Assembly: GCA_037074765.1 (NCBI GenBank) | Contig: JBAMDO010000084.1 | Coordinates: 163,467 to 227,466, forward strand | Reading direction: 5' to 3' | DNA from: Mansonella perstans | Lineage: Eukaryota > Nematoda > Chromadorea > Rhabditida > Onchocercidae | Length of the DNA: 64,000 nucleotides | In this document: positions 11,901-22,142 of the stretch, in pieces | Numbering within the stretch: the stretch's first letter is position 1 | Layout of the letters: each line of letters begins with the position of its first letter | Position numbers and translations under genes: made by a program | The notes under the pieces: generated by a model | What the model was told of the DNA's origin: nothing | The model's input: only the letters and a program-made list of their open reading frames with translations | Database searches by the model: none

Positions 11901-13080
11901 ATTATTTTTCTATTCATGATGAACAGTACGATATAAATACGGTGTTTCTAGTGGTATGGGGGTAAAAATATCCCAGCAGGTACGAATACTTTTGGACTGA
12001 AATGATAAATATCTCCTTCCTTCAAACTCCAATACCTGCTTGGTGCGACGAATTTCTTGATCAACTACTTCACAATCAATAGCGATCAAAGTGCGCAAAA
12101 AAAAGACCGTTATTTCAGGTGATAATGTCATCTGCCGGAAAAATACCTGAAGTAAACAAAACAATCAGTCGCAAAGGTCATTTCTTTAATTTAGTTTAGA
12201 AGACGGTCGGTAGATATAGGTTAAAGCTTTCTATTTTAAATCCAGAGATGCAAAAAAAACTTGCCTCTTCCATGAAATTCGGCCAACGTTTTGGAAAATC
12301 GGCAGCGAAAACCAGCGCAAACAGCTGAGCCATTTTGTTCACTAAATACGATGGCTGGCTTACAGGTGAAGTTCTGAAATAAAATTTGCAATTTAAAGAA
12401 TAAATCCATCCAGATATTTGTTTGAAAAAATCAAGTCATCATTGCTGTTATATGAAAAATGTGAAAATCAAAGCAATCACAGTTGATAGGAAAAGAGGAG
12501 GTCAAATGCTAGACTTACAAGCGCTGTAACCAGCAACGCATCCATTTTCGAATAATATCCTGATCTTGATCGTTATCCGCATAGCGCGCTGTCAAATATG
12601 TTTCAATTACTTGCAAAAGCATGAAATGCTCTTCTGGATCACTGCAATTTGCTTCTTTATGATGTGTTACAAAAAAAAAAAAAAAAAACAATCCACTATT
12701 GCTGTAATATAAAAAAAAATGGAATCATTTTTCATTTTTTTTTTTCATCATTTATAGAAAAGATTCGCACCAGCCATCAAAGATTTTTTCAATGCAATTC
12801 TTCCAACCATCGCAATCGTTCTTCAACTTTTCTATATATTCGGAAATCTGTAAGTCAATAGATAATGAATGCAATATTTTAAAAGATCATAATTTTTCAA
12901 ATGATCCTTTAGCAATGACTGTGATCACATAACATTTAGAAGAACAGAAAATTGGATTTCTAAAATATGCATCAAATGCAGTCAGTCAAATTATTTCACC
13001 AGTACTGTAACTTAGAAAATTCAAAAAAAACTCACCATATGATGTTGCACAGTATTAGCCAATGAAACAATAGAAACCAT
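5951..13080 (-). CDS. xpo-3: exportin-T (tRNA nuclear export receptor)
   Basis: An importin-beta family HEAT-repeat receptor that carries mature tRNA out of the nucleus with Ran-GTP. Minus-strand exons, all phase-linked: 13080-13036, 12847-12771, 12641-12519, 12373-12265, 12146-12036, 11325-11242, 10978-10864, 10826-10651, 10532-10453, 10197-10104, 10018-9897, 9626-9515, 9264-9136, 8815-8759, 8632-8513, 8331-8237, 8163-8064, 7810-7611, 7524-7446, 7253-7050, 6900-6720, 6596-6418, then one ending at 6146 and a last one around 6066-5951. About 960 aa, the family's usual length. Diagnostic stretches: NKMAQLFALVFAADFPKRWP, LIAIDCEVVDQEI, ERNMRIKDAMRDKC, FFEIVCRYE, IRGLRQTSFQSRSRIIYLFC, FLILLQQIFAKFK, ARNFCQC. 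The intron after 12265 has a GC donor. The 10827-10863 intron is only 37 bases. The start codon (13080) is the weakest point: an upstream ATG near 13,538 could add an exon. The last splice is unresolved in phase. Confidence 0.92.
11471..11570. repeat. duplicated copy of exportin-T exon 3 edge and adjoining intron
   Basis: About 100 bases here nearly repeat 12,631-12,735, including the shared run CTGGATCACTGCAATTTGCT and the following TTTATGATGTGTT. The parental copy spans the first bases of the 12641-12519 exon and its acceptor. A third partial copy (AATCAAGTCATCATTGCTGT) sits at about 12,429-12,449. This copy lies in a later intron of the same gene. Confidence 0.8.
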
Positions 13081-14151
13081 TATCAATAAACGATAATTAC
13101 AGAAATCTATAAACGTAGCCCTTCCAATAAAACACCTAAAATATCTAAGTTCATTTTTCCTGTATTCACATAGACAGTTTTGTCAACTATAATCAAATCT
13201 CAGTGAAAAAAAGAAGAAAAATGAAGCATTGAATTCATCGATTGAATGTACCAAAAGAACGAAAGATGGAGAAAAGGTGCAGAGAAAGAAAAAAGCAAAT
13301 GTCCACTACTATCGTTACTTGACCACTTAATTGCTTTACTTTCTTCGCATAATAGGAAATGAAGATATATAGCTGATCACAGTAAGTGACATTAAGTGAG
13401 AACAAAACACTGCAAGTATGATTGCAGTAGAGAAATGAACTTTGAACCTTTTAATCATCTAAGAAGAATAGTTTTGGGGAAGAAAGTATAGATGAAGTAG
13501 TTACCTTTGTTCAGCCTTACTTTGAATCGTCTCATAACAGGACGAGACATCAAGTTTCACAGCGGTAGGGGCGGATTGGCGATGAAATGTGGTAATTGAT
13601 TGGTGCCAGGCACTTCTAAGGATGCGAATAGCTAGTGTTGTTTATTCCCGTGGTGAAGGCGGGGATGTGGTGCGTGAGGAAATGTAATTGCTCTAGGAAA
13701 ACATTTGCTAGTTTTATCATCCTGAACATAGCAAAAATAACAATGCTGAGCATTTTTTTTTTTTTTTTTTTTTTTTTGGGTATTCCTAAATCCTTTAATC
13801 CTTTATTAACCTTTATAGAGTAGATAAAAATTTAGAAATTTAGAAAAAGCTTAAAAGATTAAACTTTCATAATGCTCTTTTTATTCTTATAACAGAGTAT
13901 ATTTTCCAATAGAACATTTTTTTAAAAATTATTGCTTTAGTGGACTGAAAAGATATAACTTCTCGAGAAGTTCGGTTTTTTGGAGTAGAAATTAAAGATA
14001 TTAAATTTTTAAGGGAAATCATTTTTGTCATAGCGAGTGTTTTATTTTGTAGGAAATTACAATTGTTCTGTTAAACATTGTTTAAATTATTTACACAAAT
14101 TTCTTGTAGTTTCTCGAAGTGTGGTATTAATAAATAAGGTGAAGGTGAACG
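13081..14151. promoter_or_regulatory. divergent region between exportin-T and CNOT4
   Basis: Head-to-head genes leave about 1.07 kb for both 5' regions. It contains a run of about 25 T at 13753-13777. A possible 5' exon of exportin-T (minus strand, ATG near 13,538, donor GTAACT or GTAAGG) lies here. No other gene is seen. Promoter function is inferred from gene orientation only. Confidence 0.4.
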
Positions 14152-17100
14152 ATGTCTAGTGATGAGCAATCCGACAAAGAGGTAGGTATACGCTTTTTCG
14201 TCCCATTTATTTAGTAATGAAGATGCAGTCAGATAATATCTTATATTCTCCAAAAATTCTCCTCGCCTAGAAAAAAATACGCAGATGACCGGTTTATTCA
14301 TTCTTGCTTTCCTGAAATAATCCCTTAATTGTGTGGTATTCATTGTCGAACATCGGAAGATGCTAATCTCATGATTCATGGAGCATTGTTAGTACAGCTT
14401 GTTTGCTGTAGCTTCAATTGTAATCTTTTTTCAGTGCCCCTTGTGCATGGAAGCACTCGAAATCGATGATATCAACTTTTATCCGTGCAAATGTGAATAT
14501 CAAGTAGGAACAAAATACTTTTGTAGTATCTAAGCTATATCAAATTGGTTTTTTCGTTTTCTTTTTTTTTTATAGCTTGAATACTAACTCAATGAATTCG
14601 AAGAACCGTTTTTTAAATAGCATTTGTCAATTAGTTAGCTTGGTTTAATAATTGGCAATATCAGGTTATTCTATTTTATGGCCATATAACGTTCATTTGC
14701 AACTATATCATGCACATATTCGCACTATTATTACGAGACATGTTGATAGAATGATCAGACAGTTCAAATTTCAGATATGTAGATTTTGTTGGCATCGATT
14801 GCGAACTGATGAGAATGGATTATGTCCAGCATGTAGACAACCATATCCAGAAGATCCTGTTAACTTTAAGCCTTTAACCGCTTCAGATGTTCAGAAGATG
14901 AAAACAGAAAAGCGGCAAAAACAGCAATTACAAAAAATCAAGATATGCGAATCTAGGAAACATCTGTCCTCATACAGGTTTGTTAAATTTTCGCAAAAGT
15001 TTCGAAATAATGTTTTTCCATGGAATTTAAAAAGTATTTTCGCGTGGAATTTGGTCAATTTGAAGTTGGTCAGCGTATCTCTTTTCAGGGTGCTACAAAA
15101 GAATCTCGTGTATGTAGTGGGTTTATCGGCCAGAGTTGCAGATCCAGAAACGTTGAAGAAACCCGAGTATTTTGGAAAATATGGCCGCATATTGAAAGTC
15201 AGTTCTGCGAATGTTTGTTTCATATTACAATGATTATAAAGGAACTTTGATAGTTATGTGCATTATAGCGTCTTACTTTAGGTTGCTGTGGGATCTTCAC
15301 CATCACTGAACGGTCCGCAGTCGGCATCGTGCACAGCGTATGTAACATATGCGAGATATGAAGATGCACTTAGAGCTATACAGGTTTGAGTGCTGAATAT
15401 TGCTCGCTTTTCTTAGTGAAGGCACGGTTTAGAATTTATCTTGTGGAGCTTCCCTAAATGTATCGAAATCAGCTCTAGCTCCTTAAAGACGAATGTACAG
15501 AAGGCAACAAATTTATGATTTTGATATAAATTTTTTCGTAGTTTTGTTGCAGGCTGTTAATAATGCACAATTAGATGGACGTGTTGTGAAGGCATCACTT
15601 GGGACAACAAAGTATTGTACAAACTTCCTTCGCAGTCAGCCATGTTATAAACCGGTTTGTTGGTTTTTATTATAACTTGGCTGACTTATTCTAATTTTTT
15701 CGGAATTCTTTTCATTGGTTCTTAGATATTACGACCATACATTGAGCCATTTATATGTGTATCTTATGGGAGAGATTTATATACTTGTTTTTTTTTTCCC
15801 CCCCCCCCCCCCCCCTCCCCCCTCTCCTTGTATGTCGATGTAAACTGATATTCTCAAAGATTGTAAAAGATGGAAAGATTTGTAAATAAAAAGTTGTCGA
15901 TTATAGCAATGAAAATTTGTTTGTTGCTCTAGGAATGCATGTATTTGCATGACGTGGCAGATACAGAAGTTAGCTTTACTAAAGATGATATGCATCTCGG
16001 ACGACATGCGGAATACGAAAAACGACTGATTGAATCAACTCTCAGGGAGAAAAGTCAACGTGGAAGGACTTCGCTTATGATGCTTACGAGTGGAAAGACA
16101 TTAAAGTAAGTATTGTTTGCTAGCACTGGTTTTTTTCATTCACTGCAGAACTTTCGTGCGTGAGCAATGTCAACAACTGATTGATGACATGGTTTATATT
16201 TTCTTTGAATTTTGGAATGTTGTTGAAGGGTTGATATTTTTTTTACCAGTAATGTTGAGTAAATGTGTAGCAAATAATGCTATAAAAATGAAAAGGGTCC
16301 TTACTTTTTTTCATTTAGTAACTTAAGCGATTTTGCTACTTGTACTTTCCTCAGAATTTATCCGTAGTTGTTGTAAATTTTATTTTAGAAGCGAAACTAT
16401 GGAAAGTAGACCGGACTTTCGCTCAATACCTATGGACACTAGTCAGGACAAAAAATCCTCTCTGAGTAGGTCGCCGTCGAATGACATGCAGATAGCTATT
16501 AACCAAATGAATGGGTAAAGCATTTATTTTTGCATAGAAATATTTCTATAGTTAATAGCTTTGAAATGATTATGTTTATGAAATAGATTGGTTAAAATTA
16601 CTTGCCGTAACTGTGCGTGGCATGCGGTTATAGGTACAGTGATATCTTCCTCCACTTTCTCAACAATGTCATCGATTTTTCCGTTATGCAAAGCAAAACT
16701 TTTATATAATGAAATAGTCTCACGAACTTTTATATAATGAAATAGTCTCACGATAGGCCTATTTTAAAAGATCCATGTAATATATGGTTGAAATTATTTG
16801 TTCTAGCCAGTGAGGTGCTAGTAAATAATTCTAGCGAAGTAGATTATAACCGTTAATCTTCGCTTGTGATTAATAACAACTTCGGTTTTTTTCAGAGAAT
16901 TGCCAGAAAATCAACCATGTTCTGTGACAAACAAATTGATTAGTGAAGATAAAGGTGCAGATAAAGAAAATGAAGTTAGTCATATTTTCATATCCAATTT
17001 CTATAAGCGTGATATTGGCTTATATCGTTTTGTTAGCTGTCTTCTCGCCTGTACTATTTTGAATTTGAATAGAATTGCACAGAGACCACAATTTCAATGC

Positions 17101-19680
17101 TTTCGGTAAAAAAGATTAAAAAAGGACAGAGCAAGTATTAAGTTATCTGTTCAGATTGTAAGCAGTCATTTCTCTTTTTATTCTTCTTTTAGTTTAGGCT
17201 CGATCTCAACTTGAGAAAACCTTAAGAATAACAAATGATGCACCATCGTTAACTATTTTTGAAGACCAGACAGTGATTCCCGCAACAAAAGTTAATGAAG
17301 GGATTGGTTCGAGGCAAGTTTTACGATGTACCGATGGAGAAATAAAATTGAGATCTGTCTTTTTTCCTTGGATGACATATTTCAGATTCATGTCAAGTGT
17401 AGGACATGTAAAGATTGAGAATAACTGAAATTGGGTAGGAGAAACTAATTTTTATTATTTACATCTGCCACTGTCTTGTAATTTCAATTCTTTTTTTTTC
17501 ATTTCAGTCTTAAAGCTAGATATCGAAGGTATATAGGGTGAAAAGTAGGCACATGAGTTTTGCTGTAAGTATCAGAAATTTCTCACATTTTAATAACATA
17601 CCTTTAAGGGTGGTTTGGTCCAGGTCTTCATTCTAAGCGTTCTAAAGAAAGCTTTGGATCAATCGTCTCTCCTACCGTTTTGATTGAGACTAGAATTTTA
17701 AATCCTGTACTGTACAAATTGAAAAACTGTTTATATTTGGATTTATATAGGTGATAGTTTAGATCTCGGCTGTCTGAATGGATTTCATCTAGTGAGGGTG
17801 TTGTGCCGCGTGCTGCCGCCACATGTGCTTCGATAGAAAAAATGTTTTTAAACGTTAGTTACTTTTCATAATTTATAGCTCGCTTTATTGACATTAGCAT
17901 GACATTTTGCTATGTAAAGTAACTGGATATTTGCTAGTGTATCCTTCTGCTGAAATGACCTTAGAGGACTCACAGTACAGTTGCATCATCACGAACTAAG
18001 TGATGCTCCGGGATTCTAGTTTGTGATGTTTTTTTCATCTTGCAGTTTTGATTTACGAAAGGTTTCTATTAAATTAGGATTATCTTAAATTTTCTGATGT
18101 TTCACCGTCCCGTACGTTCAGATAGTTTTTTTCTTATGTTTTCACACCTGTTGTAGACTAAGGAGAAAGTGGATGTGAGCAGTGCGAAAGCTCTACCGAA
18201 CAGTAATAATTCACAATTGGCAAATGATGCAGCACCATGTGATTGGCAACGTGCGCTAGGTATCTGTGGAAAGCTTGACAATTTGACAGCAAACAGTGCG
18301 ATCACTGATTTCCCAACAGCACTGGCTAGTTCACAAACAAGAATGTTATCAAAAAACACACGTCTCAGTATACATAGTGATGATGATTTAGGTCGTTATT
18401 TCATTTATTTTTAAAGGATTCTTGATTTTTTTGTGGAAATTCCTCTTAAAAATGTTTATTTGTGGCCCCTGCAACACTGAAATTATGCGACAGTTTGGAG
18501 ATGAATCAGAAATCGTAGAAGAATCATCACTATCCGATATGAAAGATTAAAATGGGGAAATTTCAGGCTTTGATCCTATTTCGGAGTCTGCGAAAGGTCT
18601 GGCAGATTTGTTGGAGGAAGAGAAAACGATTTCGCCGCAATGCTCAACACAGAAGTAAGAATTGTTGTTTTCACATATCTCTGTTTTCTCCAGTTGCTTG
18701 TTCATGAGTTCCCTTCCTGAACATTTAACTAGTTCTTGTTTTTAAATAGTTTATGTATATCCCATCTTTTTCGCTAGCTTGAGATTGAATAATTTTTAAG
18801 TGTTAGTGGAATGACATCTGTTTCATCGTCATTGATGTCACTGGGTCTGCAGTGCGGTTGGCCTTCAATGGGTATTTCGAATGGTGCTTCTCCGATGTCG
18901 ATGAGAAATGCACTTGGAACAGATGTTGTTGATTCAACAAGAACGGCGACGAACAATTACACCAATGTCGACTGCTTTTCACAGCAGACCGCCCAGACAT
19001 TCAACCAACAACTGTCATCGGTATTTCACACGAATCAGTACTCACCACATCCGTGTTTCCCACCTTCAAAATCTCAGATGTCTCGAATGAATAATTTCGT
19101 GAATCCACCCGCTAATTTGGCCTTCAATTCAGCACAGCCACAGCGATGCACTCCTTTTAATAGTAATACACAGTACCATTCAAGCATTTCTTTTGCTACA
19201 GCAAACCACATGGATGGTACCAAACTTCACGAGTGGCAAGAAGGTTTCCGAGCGCTATTACCGAATGTAAATGTTCGTTTCGTACCCGATCTTAGCTCTG
19301 CAGGTTTGTCACTTCTGCGTTTGTGAAATCGGATAAAATTTTTAAATCTGTCTCATACATAAGGGATTTTTTGTGTTAATATTGCATGTGAATGAATTCC
19401 CTTTATTAAAAGAGTGATCATTTCTTAAAGTTAAAGCCAACTAGACAAAGTTATTGCAGGTTATCCACCTAGTTCCACATCACCTGTGGAAATGCAACGC
19501 ACTACCAGTCAGTTTTCATCAACCTTAAATTATGACCAAACGATGCCAATGACAGCACAGCTGTTGAACCCAATGGTATCACCCGCTCCGCCACCGGTGC
19601 CATCTGTAAATTCTTATTCTTATCCGTCACAACAGTGGATGATGCCTCCACCCGGTTTTTCATACATTTCGAAGCGATGA
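14152..19680 (+). CDS. ntl-4: CNOT4/NOT4 RING-type E3 ubiquitin ligase of CCR4-NOT
   Basis: CNOT4 ubiquitinates targets, including stalled-ribosome components, as part of or beside the CCR4-NOT deadenylase. Exons: 14152-14181, 14435-14503, 14775-14977, 15089-15197, 15282-15383, 15553-15654, 15933-16105, 16389-16514, 16896-16974, 17198-17313, (17508-17528, 18046-18061), 18157-18391, 18567-18654, 18801-19303, 19460-19680; 730 codons plus stop with both microexons. Domains: C4C4 RING (CPLC, PCKC, ICRFC, LCPAC; residues about 11-60), basic linker coiled coil (about 75-95), RRM (about 103-180, LVYVVGLSARVADPE), CCCH finger C-x8-C-x4-C-x3-H (about 193-212), then a low-complexity tail with FDPISE and the conserved EWQEGFRALLPNVNV near the C-terminus. 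All eight RING cysteines are present. The 17313 donor is GC. The microexons are my inference: without an extra exon the phases at 17313 and 18157 clash. Confidence 0.93.
15788..15825. repeat. T10-C18 homopolymer tract in a CNOT4 intron
   Basis: Ten T are followed by 18 consecutive C (15798-15815), one T and six more C. The minus strand is therefore an uninterrupted G18 run. The intron separates the two exons that encode the CCCH finger. Confidence 0.9.
16697..16752. repeat. 28-bp perfect tandem duplication
   Basis: Two identical adjacent copies, each beginning AACTTTTATATAATGAAATA and ending GTCTCACG, in a CNOT4 intron. Confidence 0.9.
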
Positions 19681-20941
19681 AACTCAACGAATCTAGTTGT
19701 ATTTAACTACTGCTTATGACTAATGATCCGTGGAGCAATTTCTTTTTCTACTTAGTTGCTTTCCTGACATCGAGTTCCGTGAATTCCTGTGCTTCATCAG
19801 AGTTTCGAAAGTGTCATGTGCAACAACTATTTAATTCCAAAGTACAGTTTGAAATAAACGAGATTCTAAACTTCTTTTCGATTGAAAATTCGTAGTGCAT
19901 TGGGTATGTCTTTTTTATCATAGGAAGTTCGGGACTTTGTTAATTTTTCTCATTATTAAAATTGTGACTCTCAACTCGTTTCTCTTGCCGCCGTTTAGAT
20001 ATTACTACTTGTATGCTATGGTTCGTCATCGAAACCATCTTTTCTTATTTTATGGAGGACTCGTGATTTCCTGTACTGTGATAAAGTTTCTGTTGTGCAA
20101 ATTATAAAAGAAATCAAATTTATTGTGCTCAAGTACTTGTATTATTTGTCCTTAGATTAAGCATCGTTTCATTTTCATTGGCACTGTAATGTATAACATT
20201 TTTCTACTCCTGTCGCGCTTAGATGGTGTAGTGAGCAGGCTACATCATCTCTAACAGTTTGTATTTCAGAGCGTTTTATCATTAATTAGTAAAGTCATCA
20301 GCTTTCATTGCTGTTTTTCTCTGCATCGCAACTTTCGGGCAAATTCTTTACTTGCAGGTCATAGAGGAATTCAAGGAAGGAATTTCATTCCGTTTCCCGT
20401 GAATTATGTATTTTAATAAATGTAAGGGTGCGATCCTCTTTTTGGAAGACTTATTACTTTTGTCTCTGAGCGGAAGCTTTTGCTGAAGTTAAGTGTTTGG
20501 CATAGAAATGCATCAATATCTCGTGCATTAAACTGAGAAGTGCACTGAGATGAATAAAATCCAAGATCTTTGGGATTAACCAGTTTGGGAACAGTCTCGA
20601 GAAAAACTGGGATTTGCCACCACATCTCGACGAAGTTTTAGGGTGGTTCGGACCAAATTTCTCGAATCCCCTGTTAGTCATATGTGGTTCAACACATTCA
20701 AGAATGTAAGCTATGCACCATCAGGATGACTCCACCCAGTATCAGAATCGGCCGAAGCAGGAAGTAAGGAAATTTGCTTGCAATTTCCTACACATTGTAA
20801 AAATTGTTCTTCTGTAATGGTCTAGCAGTAGTCTTCTTCGATCATGATGCATCGATAACTTTGTAAAAATGACATTCATGAGCCATTCTAAATTAATTGA
20901 ATCTGCGAAACAGAATTTCAAAAAAGAAATATAATTAACGA
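19681..20941. other. intergenic region between convergent CNOT4 and MRPS24
   Basis: Holds the 3' end of CNOT4, including AATAAA at 19853-19858, and the 3' flank of the minus-strand MRPS24. Overlapping short open frames at 20.4-20.7 kb on the minus strand show no recognisable domain. Confidence 0.5.
19853..19858 (+). promoter_or_regulatory. poly(A) signal AATAAA for CNOT4
   Basis: A canonical hexamer 173 bases after the CNOT4 stop codon. Confidence 0.6.
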
Positions 20942-21905
20942 TTATATATAATTGTAAGCTAAGTCTTTTTCATCAGCCACGAATTGGATCTCCAATTTCA
21001 CCGGCTGTTTGAGCAAAATTGATAGAAATTCTTCGGTAAATCCAAACATCCAATATATTTCACGGATATTCAGTCTGTTCCGGTAATGGAAGAACCCTGC
21101 TACACGAACACAATTTCCTTGTCGTTTGATAATCAGCTAAAAAACATACATAAATTCTTGAAATATCAACTGCATATTGACATAAGTTTAGTGTAGCACC
21201 TAATCGAAACTTTAAAACAAGACCAAAAAAATCACGAAACCAACCTCACTACCATCAATCGTTATGTAGTCTGGAAAAAAACCACGTACAAAGCGACGAA
21301 TAATCTCATCTTGTGCTATCTGAAATGCTACGGTTTATGAATTTTGAAACAACTAATCAGACATGATAATCAACAATTATTGTGCTCCTTCAATGTTTCT
21401 AATATAAAATAAGTTTCTTAAATCTCTAGAATGGAATCAATGGTCCAATTAACTTTTAGCTTTAAGGTAACACATACTATGACAGGTTGACGTTGCCGAA
21501 ATGTTTCGAGATTTTGTGAATGCCATGTTAACCATGATTTTTTAACTCCAATATGCTGAGGTCGGTGAGCCATTTCATATGTAAGCATTTGTTTTCGTCC
21601 AGTTGTCGTCTGAAAGCAAATTATCTTAATAATTTAACCTTATCACTAAAATAGATGTAACAAATTAAAGTGCTGAATGGTAACGAGTGATGTTCAGTGT
21701 CATTGAACTAATATGATCTTTGAAATTGTTTGGCTTAATAAAGATAATAAAAATATCCTATATGATAATAAAGATAACATGATAATAAAGATACCCTATA
21801 CTTTCCAGCAGTATTCTTCTGAAGTGAACACGACGTCGATATGAACCTTTCAAGCTTTGCATTGTCATTTCGAAGTGAACTCCTAATTAAGAAGTTTAAG
21901 ATCAT
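20942..21905 (-). CDS. mrps-24: mitochondrial small-subunit ribosomal protein S24 (uS3m)
   Basis: A component of the mitochondrial ribosome small subunit. Exons 21905-21795, 21609-21478, 21319-21245 and 21136-20942 (TAA) give 170 aa, close to the usual 167. Phases are all zero. The N-terminus starts MILNFLIRSSLRNDNAKLER and continues with Ser/Arg-rich, acid-poor sequence typical of a mitochondrial import presequence. Family-matching blocks: TYEMAHRPQHIGVKKSWLTW, then EIIRRFVRGFFPDYI, then IKRQGNCVRVAGFF, and at the C-terminus EIYWMFGFTEEFLSILLKQP. The gene is divergently arranged with the ZC3HC1-like gene. Confidence 0.92.
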
Positions 21906-22142
21906 AACGTTCCAATTAATTCACCTTTCTGCGTCAACTGAAGACAAAACATACCGACTATAATACCAAAGTGATTCAGGAAACCGAAAATAGTTATCTA
22001 ACCAGGGTCTTTTACCTCGCTATTTTACTGCATGATATTCTGGTATTGGTTGGTTGATTTATTTGCTGCTGGATGAATATTTCATTGAAGAACGGAGGAG
22101 GTATTTTTGAAATTGGCAAATCACTGTCAACCTGAATGAACC
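21906..22142. promoter_or_regulatory. 237-base divergent promoter region
   Basis: This is the whole space between the start codons of MRPS24 (minus) and the ZC3HC1-like gene (plus). It must hold both 5' ends, so a bidirectional promoter is inferred. No specific binding motif is claimed. Confidence 0.5.

Noticed and set aside
14652..15233. Single long open frame of 193 codons on the plus strand
   Set aside because: It is one CNOT4 exon (14775-14977) plus readthrough of both flanking introns, with the next exon overlapped in frame. It is not a separate gene.
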